Assembly (NCBI GenBank): GCA_903924855.1
Contig: CAIYCW010000055.1
Location: forward strand, 1 to 64,000
Source: an uncultured Rhodospirillales bacterium
GTDB lineage: Bacteria > Pseudomonadota > Alphaproteobacteria > Acetobacterales > Acetobacteraceae
DNA length: 64,000 bases
Direction: 5' to 3'
In this document: positions 29,120 through 36,746 of the stretch, in pieces
Position numbering within the stretch: position 1 is the first letter of the stretch
How the letters are laid out: every line of letters begins with the position of its first letter
Program-made: the position numbers and the translations under genes
The notes under the pieces: model-generated
Databases searched by the model: none
Seen by the model: only the letters and a program-made list of their open reading frames with translations
Told to the model about the DNA's origin: nothing

Positions 29120-31390
29120 TCATCCCTTCGCGCGCTCGACCTGGTGGATGCCTTCGGTGGCGCGCAGGCCTGCGATGACGTGGCTCAGATGGCGCAGATC
29201 GCGCACCTCGACATCGACCAGCATCTCGAAGAAATCCGCCTGGCGGTTGACCACCTTCACATTGGCGATCGCGGCATCCTGCTTGGAGATGGCGTTGGCG
29301 ACATTGGCCAGCGCCTTTGCCTCGTTGTGGGCGATGACGCTGATGCGCCCGGTGTGGCCGTCCGCCAGGCCCTTGGCGCCACCGAAGGCGGAGGCGTCCC
29401 AGTCGACATCGATGAAGCGTTCCGGCGTGTCCGCGAAGGTCTCAAGCGTGGGGCAGTCTCTTGTGTGGATGGTCACACCCTTGCCGGTGGCAACGATGCC
29501 CACGATGCGATCGCCCGCCAGCGGGTGGCAGCAGCCGGCATAGTGGATGGCCATGCCGGGGACGAGGCCGGTGATGGGCAGATGATGGCCGGTGCTGCCG
29601 GGTTTGCTGCGATGGGTGCCGAGATTGGGCAGCATGCGCGGGGCGCGCGGGGCCTGGCGCAGCTCGGGATAGGCGGCGAGCACCACATCCTTGGGCCCCA
29701 GATTGCCGTTGCCGACAGCGACGTAGAGATCTTCCAGCGAGGCCTGTTTGAGCAGCTTGAGCGCGGGTTCGAGGATCTTTTCCGACCCGTCCACCCCTTC
29801 CTGGCGGAACGCCTTGGCGAGGGCTGCCCTGCCCTGGTCGCGGTTGGCCTGGCGCTGCTGCTGCTGGACGAAGCGGCGGATGCGCGCGCGCGCCTTGCCG
29901 GTGACGGCGAAACGCTCCCATTGCGGGCTGGGGGTGCCGCCGCGGGAGGTGAGGATCTCCACCTGGTCGCCGTTCTGCAGCTCGTGGCGCAGCGGCAGCA
30001 GGCGGCCATTGACCTTGGCGCCCACGCAGGTGTCGCCCACCTGGGAGTGCACGGCATAGGCGAAGTCGATCGGCGTGGCGCCGCGTGGCAGCTGGATGAG
30101 CTGGCCCTTGGGCGTGAAGCAGAACACCTGGTCCTGGTAGAGTTCGAGCTTGGTGTTCTCCAGGAACTCATCGGGGGTGGAGTTTTCCAGGATTTCCAGC
30201 AGATCCTGCACCCAGCGGAATTTCTGCGCGTCCTGCGGGCCGGCGCCCAGCGCCTTGTAGACCCAGTGGGCGGCGACGCCGCTTTCGGCAATGTCGTGCA
30301 TCTCCTCGGTGCGGATCTGCACCTCGATCTTCTGGTTGCGCGGCTGGCGCAGGGTCACTCCGGTGTGGATGGACTGGTAGCCGTTGGCCTTGGGGGTGGA
30401 GATATAGTCCTTGAAGCGGCCGGCGATGACGGGGTAGGCGGCGTGGATGGCACCCAGCGCCGCGTAACAGGCCTCCCGCGTCGGCACCACCAGGCGAAAC
30501 GCCATGATGTCCGACAGTTGTTCGAACTGCACGTTGCGGCGCTGCATCTTCTCCCAGATCGAGTAGGGCGATTTCTCGCGGCCGGTGACGCTGACCACCG
30601 TGACACCCTGATCGGTGCAGACGCGGCGCAGCTCGTGGCGCACCTCCTCGATCACCTCGGCGCCCTGGCCGCGCAGGAAGTTCAGGCGGGCCTGGATGCT
30701 GTCATAGGCTTCGGGGTCGAGCTGGGCGAAGGCGAGGGTTTGCAGCTCGGTCTTGACCGCCTCCATGCCGATGCGTTCGGCGAGCGGGGCGTAGATGTCC
30801 ATCGTCTCGCGGGCGATACGCTGGCGGCGATGCGCCTCCGCCACGGCGCCCAGCGTGCGCATGTTGTGCAGGCGGTCGGCGAGTTTGACCAGCAGGACGC
30901 GGATGTCCTTGCTCATGGCGAGGACGAGTTTGCGGAAATTCTCGGCCTGCTTGGTGCGGTCCGATTGCAGTTCGAGGCGGGTGAGCTTGGTGACGCCATC
31001 GACCAGGCCGGTGATCTCGGCGCCGAACTGGCGTGTCATCTCCGGGAGGGTGAGCTGGGTGTCCTCGATCACGTCATGCAGCAGGGCAGTTGCGATGCTG
31101 GCGGTGTCGAGACGGTAGCCGGCGAGGATGTCGGCCACGGCGAGCGGGTGGATGATATAGGGCTCGCCATTGTCGCGGCGCTGTTCGCGATGCGCTTCGG
31201 CGGCGGTGGCGACCGCGCGGTCGATCAGCCCGGTGTCGGCCTTGGGGTCGTAGGCGAGGATGCGCCCGCGCAAGGCTGCGCCGGCGGATTGCACCAGGGC
31301 ACTGCCGCTGCCGGCCGGGGTTGGTGTGGGCGCTCCGTCAGGGGCGCGCAGGGCGCCGGCACGCCATGGGGGAGGAGTGCCGGCGGTCAT
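29120..31390 (-). CDS. spoT: Bifunctional (p)ppGpp synthetase/hydrolase (RelA/SpoT family)
   Basis: 756 residues. Controls the stringent alarmone. The HD hydrolase domain is intact (IIHPLAVADIL, ATALLHDVIEDT, LVKLADRLHNMRTLG). The synthetase domain shows REKSPYSIWEKM, DIMAFRLVV, RFKDYISTPKANGYQSIHT and VQIRTEEMHDIAESGVAAHW. A TGS domain (CFTPKGQLIQLPRGATPIDF) and a C-terminal ACT domain follow. As in most alphaproteobacteria a single Rel-type enzyme is expected. The first 35 residues form a variable Pro/Ala-rich extension. It lies 6 bases after rpoZ. Confidence 0.94.
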   Translation of the reverse strand: MTAGTPPPWRAGALRAPDGAPTPTPAGSGSALVQSAGAALRGRILAYDPKADTGLIDRAVATAAEAHREQRRDNGEPYIIHPLAVADILAGYRLDTASIATALLHDVIEDTQLTLPEMTRQFGAEITGLVDGVTKLTRLELQSDRTKQAENFRKLVLAMSKDIRVLLVKLADRLHNMRTLGAVAEAHRRQRIARETMDIYAPLAERIGMEAVKTELQTLAFAQLDPEAYDSIQARLNFLRGQGAEVIEEVRHELRRVCTDQGVTVVSVTGREKSPYSIWEKMQRRNVQFEQLSDIMAFRLVVPTREACYAALGAIHAAYPVIAGRFKDYISTPKANGYQSIHTGVTLRQPRNQKIEVQIRTEEMHDIAESGVAAHWVYKALGAGPQDAQKFRWVQDLLEILENSTPDEFLENTKLELYQDQVFCFTPKGQLIQLPRGATPIDFAYAVHSQVGDTCVGAKVNGRLLPLRHELQNGDQVEILTSRGGTPSPQWERFAVTGKARARIRRFVQQQQRQANRDQGRAALAKAFRQEGVDGSEKILEPALKLLKQASLEDLYVAVGNGNLGPKDVVLAAYPELRQAPRAPRMLPNLGTHRSKPGSTGHHLPITGLVPGMAIHYAGCCHPLAGDRIVGIVATGKGVTIHTRDCPTLETFADTPERFIDVDWDASAFGGAKGLADGHTGRISVIAHNEAKALANVANAISKQDAAIANVKVVNRQADFFEMLVDVEVRDLRHLSHVIAGLRATEGIHQVERAKG

Positions 31391-31396
31391 GCTGGG

Positions 31397-31804
31397 TTAC
31401 CGGCGGCCGCGCCCGCCCAGCTCGGCCTCGATGGCGGCGGCCATGTCGTCGGCGGACAGGTCTTCGCCATCCATTGGCAGCGAGGCGCTTTCCTCGCTGT
31501 CCGAGATGTCCTGCAGGCCGAAGATGTTCTGTTCGGTGGGGATAAGATCGAGCACCTCCTCATCCGCGGGCTCGGGCTCGGGCGCGCGTGAGAGGGATTT
31601 GAGCAGATCGCCGTTGAGCTTTTCTAGCGTGATCGTCTCATCGGCGATTTCGCGCAGGGCAACGACGGGGTTCTTGTCGTTGTCGCGATCGACGGTGATC
31701 TCCTCGCCGCGCGAGATGTTGCGGGCGCGCTGGGCGGCCAGCAGCACCAGCTCAAAGCGGTTGGGAATGCGTTGCACGCAATCTTCGACGGTTACGCGCG
31801 CCAT
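31397..31804 (-). CDS. rpoZ: DNA-directed RNA polymerase subunit omega
   Basis: 135 residues. Small polymerase subunit that helps assemble beta-prime. The conserved region [33 protein letters not shown] and [14 protein letters not shown] is followed by a long acidic alphaproteobacterial tail. The ATG at 31804 matches the family start. It is transcribed with spoT. Confidence 0.95.
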   Translation of the reverse strand: MARVTVEDCVQRIPNRFELVLLAAQRARNISRGEEITVDRDNDKNPVVALREIADETITLEKLNGDLLKSLSRAPEPEPADEEVLDLIPTEQNIFGLQDISDSEESASLPMDGEDLSADDMAAAIEAELGGRGRR

Positions 31805-31918
31805 GCGATCAGCTCCGATCAACGGTCTCTAGGAAAGCGCGTTATATGACAAGGACACAGGCTTTGTGCAAGTGCAGCGGGCGCATGGCGGCGGTGAGGG
31901 GCGAAGCGGACGTTTGTT

Positions 31919-31971
31919 CTCAAGAGAAGAGCTTCTTTTTTGAAAAAAAGAAGCAAAAAACTTTCAGCACT
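31919..31971. repeat. AT-rich palindromic intergenic repeat, copy b
   Basis: Read on the minus strand it is AAAGTTTTTTGCTTC, then TTTTTTTCAAAAAAGAAG. The CTTC...GAAG inverted repeat brackets T and A runs. It sits directly after the folK stop on the minus strand, so it may end that transcript. It is the same family as copies at 341, 58,104 and 58,190. Confidence 0.7.
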
Positions 31972-32496
31972 TCAGAGCCGTGTGATGCCTTGAGGTGGTA
32001 GCTCGGCGAGCAGGGTGGAGGCTGGGCGGGCCAGCTCCGGGTGCACCCAGTCTGGTCTGAGATCGCACAGCGGCTGCAGCACGAAGCGGCGCAGATGGGC
32101 GCGGGGGTGCGGCAGGATCGGGTCGGAGGTGGCGCGGATGGTCTGGCCCATGGCAATGATGTCCAGATCAAGCGTGCGGGGCGCGTTGGGCTCGCTGCGC
32201 ACGCGACCGGCCCGCGCCTCGATGGCCTGGAGGGCGCCCAGCAGGCCTGCGGGCGACGCCTCCCCCACCAGCCAGGCCACGCCGTTCACATAGGGCGGGC
32301 CACCGGGCGGGATGGGGGCGGTTTCATACCAGGGCGACACGCCCGCCAGCCGCAGCCCCGGCAAGGCCCGCAACGCCTCCACCGCGGCGCGCACGCTGGC
32401 CAGGGGCTGGCGGCCCTGACGGTCCGGCAGGTTGGCGCCGATGGCGACGAACACATCGCCCGACAGAATTGTATCGTTAACGGTGTGACACATCAC
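31972..32496 (-). CDS. folK: 2-amino-4-hydroxy-6-hydroxymethyldihydropteridine diphosphokinase
   Basis: 174 residues. Transfers pyrophosphate from ATP to the pterin in folate synthesis. Signatures are VFVAIGANLPDRQG, SPWYETAPIPPGGPPYVNGV, PNAPRTLDLDIIAMG (magnesium-binding DxD) and LPHPRAHLRRFVLQPL. The exact start (ATG 32496 or the next) is uncertain. It is divergent from the NYN gene with 154 bases between. Confidence 0.92.
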   Translation of the reverse strand: MMCHTVNDTILSGDVFVAIGANLPDRQGRQPLASVRAAVEALRALPGLRLAGVSPWYETAPIPPGGPPYVNGVAWLVGEASPAGLLGALQAIEARAGRVRSEPNAPRTLDLDIIAMGQTIRATSDPILPHPRAHLRRFVLQPLCDLRPDWVHPELARPASTLLAELPPQGITRL

Positions 32497-32650
32497 TGCA
32501 ACTTTCGGCTTCCGATCCGTGCGAATCTGCGCTTAACATTGTCGTGGGCGAAGGTCGTGCAGCGCTCCAAGGACAAACCGGGCCGATAACGGCCAAATGT
32601 TTTTTTGCTCGACCGGATCGTTTCAGATACCGCATATAGGACAGACCGTC

Positions 32651-33262
32651 ATGCATTTCCTCCCGACCGAACGCGCCGCCCTGTTCATCGACGGCGCCAA
32701 TCTCTACTCGGCGTCGCGCAACCTGGGCTTTGACGTCGATTATCGCAGCCTGTTGGAGGTGTTCCGCAAGCGCTGCCATCTGATCCGGGCCTATTACTAC
32801 TCCGCCGTGCTGGAGACCGAGGAATATTCGCCGCTCAAGCCGCTGACCGATTGGCTGGCCTATAACGGCTACACGCTGGTGACCAAGCCGGCCAAGGAGT
32901 TCACCGATGCGCAGGGGCGCCGGCGGATCAAGGGCAACATGGATATCGAGCTGGCGATCGACATGCTGGAGCTGGCCGACAAGATCGACCATGCCATTCT
33001 GTTCAGCGGGGATTCGGATTTCCGCCGTCTGGTGGAGGCCGTGCAGCGGCGCGGCGTGCGGGTTTCGGTGATCTCGTCGATCCGCACCTCGCCGCCGATG
33101 GTGGCCGATGAGCTGCGGCGGCAGGCGGATCAGTTCATCGATCTGGCGGAGATCGCGCCCGAGTTCACCCGCCGCCAGACCGAGCCGCGCCCGGTGCGCA
33201 GCAGCCCGCCGATCCGCCAGACGCCCGCCGAGCCGTTTGCCGATGCGGGTGAGCTGGCCTGA
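32651..33262 (+). CDS. NYN domain protein (LabA/DUF88 family)
   Basis: 203 residues. The PIN-like NYN fold holds the acidic nuclease-type residues: ALFIDGANLYSASRNLG, GNMDIELAIDMLELAD and LFSGDSDFRRLVEAVQRRG, then VSVISS. Proteins of this group are predicted RNases. The ATG at 32651 begins MHFLPTERAALFIDG. The C-terminal 40 residues are a disordered Pro/Arg tail. It is widely kept in alphaproteobacteria beside folK and rpoZ. Confidence 0.88.
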   Translation: MHFLPTERAALFIDGANLYSASRNLGFDVDYRSLLEVFRKRCHLIRAYYYSAVLETEEYSPLKPLTDWLAYNGYTLVTKPAKEFTDAQGRRRIKGNMDIELAIDMLELADKIDHAILFSGDSDFRRLVEAVQRRGVRVSVISSIRTSPPMVADELRRQADQFIDLAEIAPEFTRRQTEPRPVRSSPPIRQTPAEPFADAGELA

Positions 33263-33267
33263 CAGCG

Positions 33268-33909
33268 ATGACGGGGATCGCAGCGCCGGCACAGGATTGT
33301 GCCGCGTGCCCGCGGCTGGCCGCCTATCGCGCGGCCAACCGGGCGGCCAATCCCGCCTGGTTCAACGCCCCGGTGCCGAGCTTTGGCAGCCCGTCCGCCC
33401 GGTTTCTGGTGGTGGGGATGGCGCCGGGCGTAAAGGGGGCCAACCGCACCGGCCGGCCGTTCACCGGCGATCATGCGGGGCTGCTGCTGTATGAGACGCT
33501 GCTGAAATTCGGCTTCGCCACCGGCGTGTATGACGCACGGCCGGATGACGGGGTTGAGCTGGTGGACACGCGCATCTGCAACGCGGTGCGCTGCGTACCG
33601 CCGGCCAATCTGCCGGAACCGGCTGAGATCGCCGCCTGCAACCGCTATCTGGCAGCCGAGCTGGCCGGCCTTCCCAATCTGCGCGTGGTGCTGGCGCTAG
33701 GCGGGCTTGCGCACAAGGCGGTGCTAAAGGCGCAGGGGATGGTGGCCAGCCGGCATCCATTTGGTCATGGCGCGCGCCATGCTCTGCCAGACGGGGTGGT
33801 GTTGTTCAACTCGTACCACGTCTCCCGCTACAACACGAACACCGGGCGGTTGACGACGCCGATGTTCGAGGCGGTGGTGGCGGAGATCGTGGCCGTGCTG
33901 GAGACCTGA
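33268..33909 (+). CDS. Uracil-DNA glycosylase, family 5 (UdgB-like)
   Basis: 213 residues. Removes uracil and possibly other damaged bases from DNA. Motif A reads VGMAPGVKGANRTGRPFTGD, characteristic of family 5, in which the Asp of family 1 is missing. CAACPRL near the start with two later Cys (ICNAVRC, AACNRYL) can hold the 4Fe-4S cluster. Motif FNSYHVSRYNTNTG provides the C-terminal His. The start lies 5 bases after the NYN gene stop, so they form a unit. Confidence 0.88.
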   Translation: MTGIAAPAQDCAACPRLAAYRAANRAANPAWFNAPVPSFGSPSARFLVVGMAPGVKGANRTGRPFTGDHAGLLLYETLLKFGFATGVYDARPDDGVELVDTRICNAVRCVPPANLPEPAEIAACNRYLAAELAGLPNLRVVLALGGLAHKAVLKAQGMVASRHPFGHGARHALPDGVVLFNSYHVSRYNTNTGRLTTPMFEAVVAEIVAVLET

Positions 33910-33976
33910 TCCGATTGCGGGCAGCTGCGTGATATCACGGATGCGCGCGGTCAATGGGGCGTGTTATGCCTTGGGT

Positions 33977-34213
33977 ATGATCACCCACGGTCTCTCGGAA
34001 GCATTGGCACTTGCAGCGACCTGGCCTGAATCGGCGCAGGAGGAACTGGCCAGCATCGCGGCAGGGATCGATGCCGCGTTGCGCGGGCAGATGTATGAGC
34101 CATCACCCGAGGAGCTCATTCATATTGATATTGGGGTTCGAGATGCTGACGAGGGGCGGTTTGCGTCCCCGGATGCGGTGGCAGCCATGTTGGCGCGGCA
34201 TCGCCCTGCGTGA
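33977..34213 (+). CDS. Antitoxin-like protein of a RelE/ParE-type module
   Basis: 78 residues from the ATG at 33977. The sequence LATWPESAQEELASIAAG is not itself diagnostic, but the short acidic protein with EPSPEELIHIDIGVRDADEG is of the kind coded just before ParE toxins. Its stop overlaps the toxin's GTG start by 4 bases (GTGA), the usual arrangement of a toxin-antitoxin pair. The call comes mainly from the partner. Confidence 0.65.
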   Translation: MITHGLSEALALAATWPESAQEELASIAAGIDAALRGQMYEPSPEELIHIDIGVRDADEGRFASPDAVAAMLARHRPA

Positions 34214-34488
34214 GAATTGTCTACACGGATCGCGCTTTGCGGGATCTCGATGAAATACTCACATCGATCGAAACGGATTTTCCGGCGGCACACCAGGGCT
34301 TCGTTGCCCGTTTGCGATCCATTGAACGACAGATCGGGCGGTGGCCGGACAGCGCACAAGAAGTGGCGGGCTGGGTAGGCATCCGAACCGTCCCGTTTGT
34401 GCGCTATCCTTATCGTCTCTTCTACCGGGTCCGCGGCGAGGCTGTTCAGATTGTCGCCATCCATCATGCGTCCCGCAACGGCCTGTAG
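34210..34488 (+). CDS. RelE/ParE family toxin
   Basis: 92 residues. The RelE/ParE fold is recognised in VYTDRALRDLDEILTSIE, FVARLRSIERQIGRWPDSA, VPFVRYPYRLFYRVRGEAV and VQIVAIHHASR. ParE-like members poison gyrase, RelE-like members cleave mRNA; the sequence favours the ParE side but does not prove it. GTG start coupled to the antitoxin stop. Confidence 0.85.
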   Translation: MRIVYTDRALRDLDEILTSIETDFPAAHQGFVARLRSIERQIGRWPDSAQEVAGWVGIRTVPFVRYPYRLFYRVRGEAVQIVAIHHASRNGL

Positions 34489-34543
34489 GGCGGGTCCGTG
34501 ACCCGCCTTTGGGAACGTGGTGATGGCGGGTCGTGGACCTGCC
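34489..34543. repeat. Two tandem GGCGGGTC hairpin repeats
   Basis: GGCGGGTC/GACCCGCC (34,489-34,507) is followed 17 bases later by GGCGGGTC/GACCTGCC (34,525-34,543), the second with one mismatch. Both share the sequence found at 11,351. They lie between the convergent ends of the toxin and glutathione peroxidase genes and may end both transcripts. Confidence 0.6.
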
Positions 34544-35110
34544 TTACGCGGTGGGGGCCTGAGCCTTCAGGGCGCGGTCCAGCCAGCCGGTCATCGCACT
34601 GCCCTGCGGCTCGGAATCCGAGCCGAAGAGCTGGACGATCTGACCGTCACGGCCGATCAGCACCTTGTTGAAGTTCCAGGAGGGTTCCCAGTCCTTCTCG
34701 GCCTTCACCCATTTGTAGAACGCATTGGCCTGGGCGCCGCGGACATGGGTGATCTCGGTCATCGGGAAGGTGACACCGAACGTGGCGTCACAGAATTCCT
34801 TCACCGCGGTGTTGCTGGCACTTTCTTGGTTGAAATCGGTGCTCGGCATGCCGACCACGGTGAGGCCCGCAGGGGTGAGGGCCGCGTGCAGCTTCTCCAG
34901 CCCTTCATACTGGTAGGTGTAGCCGCAGAAGCTGGCGGTGTTGACCACCAGCACCACGCGCCCCTTGAACTGGGCGAAATCCATCTTGTCGTCTTCCAGC
35001 GATTTGAAGCTGAAATCGAAGGCGGATGGCTTGCGCGGGGCGGCCAGGGCCGGGGCCGCGATGAGGCCGGCGGTTGCGATCAAAGCTGAACGGCGGGTGA
35101 TGTCAGTCAC
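34544..35110 (-). CDS. Glutathione peroxidase family protein, exported
   Basis: 188 residues from the GTG at 35110. Thiol peroxidase that reduces H2O2 or lipid peroxides. The active-site Cys is in VVNTASFCGYTYQYEGLEKL, with the Gln/Trp partners replaced in part (GMPSTDFNQES for the usual GFPCNQF) and WNFNK conserved near the end. The N-terminus VTDITRRSALIATAGLIAAP has twin arginines before a hydrophobic stretch ending in ALA, a Tat-type signal. GAGGAG lies 8 bases before the GTG. It overlaps the molybdenum oxidoreductase gene by 8 bases. Confidence 0.85.
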   Translation of the reverse strand: MTDITRRSALIATAGLIAAPALAAPRKPSAFDFSFKSLEDDKMDFAQFKGRVVLVVNTASFCGYTYQYEGLEKLHAALTPAGLTVVGMPSTDFNQESASNTAVKEFCDATFGVTFPMTEITHVRGAQANAFYKWVKAEKDWEPSWNFNKVLIGRDGQIVQLFGSDSEPQGSAMTGWLDRALKAQAPTA

Positions 35111-35750
35111 TGTAGCGCTCCTCAAGCCAGGGATCAGCGTTGTTGTTGTAGCCGTTGCGTTCCCAGAAACCCGGCCGGTCGGAGGTGGTGAACTCGATGC
35201 GGTTCACCCATTTGGCGGATTTCCAGAGATAGAGCTTCGGGATCAATACGCGCACCGGGCCGCCATGGATGCGGCTGATCTGCTCGCCCTCCCATTCATG
35301 CACCAGATACACGTCGTCATCGGCGAATTGTTCGAGCTTCACATTGGTGGTGTAGCCGTCATGCGCGGTGAAGATGACATGGGCGGCCTCGGGCAGCGGG
35401 CGCACCAGGTCGATCAGCGTGCGCGATGACACGCCGCGCCAGGTGTTGTCGTAGCGCGACCAGGCGGTGACGCAATGCATGTCCGACACGCTCTGCTCCT
35501 GCGGCAGGGCCATCAGGTCGGCAAGCGAGAGATGCACCGGGTTTTCCACGGCACCGTTGATGTCGAGGAAGAATTTCTCGGGCGTGATCTCCGGCTGCAC
35601 GCCGAGATCGAGCACCGGCCAATCCTTCACCAGGCGCTGGCCGGGCGGCAGACGCACCGAGGGATCGGCCGTCTTGCCGGTCAGCAGCCGGCCGGCCTTG
35701 GCCCAGGCCTGTTTGGCCTCGATCAGCTTGTCCTTGATCCCGCTCATCAC
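35103..35750 (-). CDS. Sulfite oxidase-like molybdopterin oxidoreductase (YedY/MsrP type)
   Basis: 215 residues. Molybdenum-dependent oxidoreductase with the sulfite-oxidase fold. The Mo ligand Cys is in VSDMHCVTAWSRYDNTWRGV. Further motifs are YLVHEWEGEQISRIHGGPVR, LIPKLYLWKSAKWVNRIEF and RPGFWERNGYNN. It lacks a Tat signal and a heme domain, so it is a cytoplasmic relative whose substrate (sulfite, methionine sulfoxide or other) is unknown. It is coupled to the exported glutathione peroxidase, which suggests a redox or repair role. Confidence 0.88.
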   Translation of the reverse strand: MMSGIKDKLIEAKQAWAKAGRLLTGKTADPSVRLPPGQRLVKDWPVLDLGVQPEITPEKFFLDINGAVENPVHLSLADLMALPQEQSVSDMHCVTAWSRYDNTWRGVSSRTLIDLVRPLPEAAHVIFTAHDGYTTNVKLEQFADDDVYLVHEWEGEQISRIHGGPVRVLIPKLYLWKSAKWVNRIEFTTSDRPGFWERNGYNNNADPWLEERYSD

Positions 35751-35786
35751 CCTCTCCTCACTGGCGTGACATAGGCTGTGTGCCTG

Positions 35787-36692
35787 TCACTGCAAGACGA
35801 CTGCGCTGTCGTGCATGTGTTGCAGAAAATTCTCGATCAGCGGCCCCCACAGATCGGCACCGCCGGGGGCCGAGTAGAGCGCATGGCCTTCATCGAAGAA
35901 CGGGTTGACCATGGCAAGGACGGCCTGCCCGCCGGCGCCGGTATAGGCGCGGTGCAGGCCAGCCGTCACCTCCGGGGGGAAGTAGCTGTCATTGCGCGCT
36001 GCGATCCACAGCACCGGCAGGCGGGAGCGCGCGCCGAGCCGGGCCGCGGCTGCTTCCAGCAGGTCCGGGCGGTAGACCGAATGCGGCGGTGGATAGACCT
36101 TGGCGCCGCGGCCCGGGGCAAAGGCGATCACCGCGCGCACGCCGGGATCGTTGCGCCCGGCATAGGCCAGCGCCGCCCAGCCGCCGGTGGACTGGCCCAC
36201 CACAAGCGCGTTGTCCGGCCGCACCCAGGGCAGGTGTCGCGCGGCCGCAAGGCTTGCCGCGATGTCATCGGCGCCGGCCTCGGCGGAGGCCGCGAAATCG
36301 GCCTCCGCGCACAGGCAGGTGTCTTCGGCCACGGCACCACCGCTGGCCCCGAAGCCGCGGCGCAGCGGCATGATGGCAAGATAGCCATGTGCCGTGAACC
36401 AGCGCACCGGCGGCGCCTGGCAGGTCATTGGCTGCATGTCCGGCCGCGCCGCCGGCGAGGCGGCCGAGCCGTGGTTGAGCAGGGCGATCGGCCAGGGACC
36501 GGGGCCTTCAGGGGCGCAGATGCGGCCGGTGAGCGTGGTGGTGGCATCGAAGGCGGCGGTGAAGGGCAGACCGGAGGCGGGGATTGCGGGGATGGCAGAG
36601 GGTGCCGCGCAGGATGAGACCAGCAGCAGAAGCCCCGCGGCAAGCACGCGAAGGCGGATGGGCTGACGCAAGGGCGCACGTGGTACGGTCAT
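35787..36692 (-). CDS. Alpha/beta hydrolase (dienelactone hydrolase-like) lipoprotein
   Basis: 301 residues from the ATG at 36692. The N-terminal hydrophobic run ends in LLVSSC, a lipobox, so it should be a lipoprotein. The oxyanion region is ALLNHGSAASP, the nucleophile elbow VVGQSTGGWAALAYAG, the acid in WIAARNDSYFPPEV and the His in FDEGHALYSAPGG. The substrate is unknown. It lies 54 bases after the last giant repeat gene. Confidence 0.83.
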   Translation of the reverse strand: MTVPRAPLRQPIRLRVLAAGLLLLVSSCAAPSAIPAIPASGLPFTAAFDATTTLTGRICAPEGPGPWPIALLNHGSAASPAARPDMQPMTCQAPPVRWFTAHGYLAIMPLRRGFGASGGAVAEDTCLCAEADFAASAEAGADDIAASLAAARHLPWVRPDNALVVGQSTGGWAALAYAGRNDPGVRAVIAFAPGRGAKVYPPPHSVYRPDLLEAAAARLGARSRLPVLWIAARNDSYFPPEVTAGLHRAYTGAGGQAVLAMVNPFFDEGHALYSAPGGADLWGPLIENFLQHMHDSAVVLQ

Positions 36693-36746
36693 CACCCGGG
36701 GGTTAAGCCCCCTGCCCTTGCGTTGCAAATCGCGCGCGGCGCCCGA

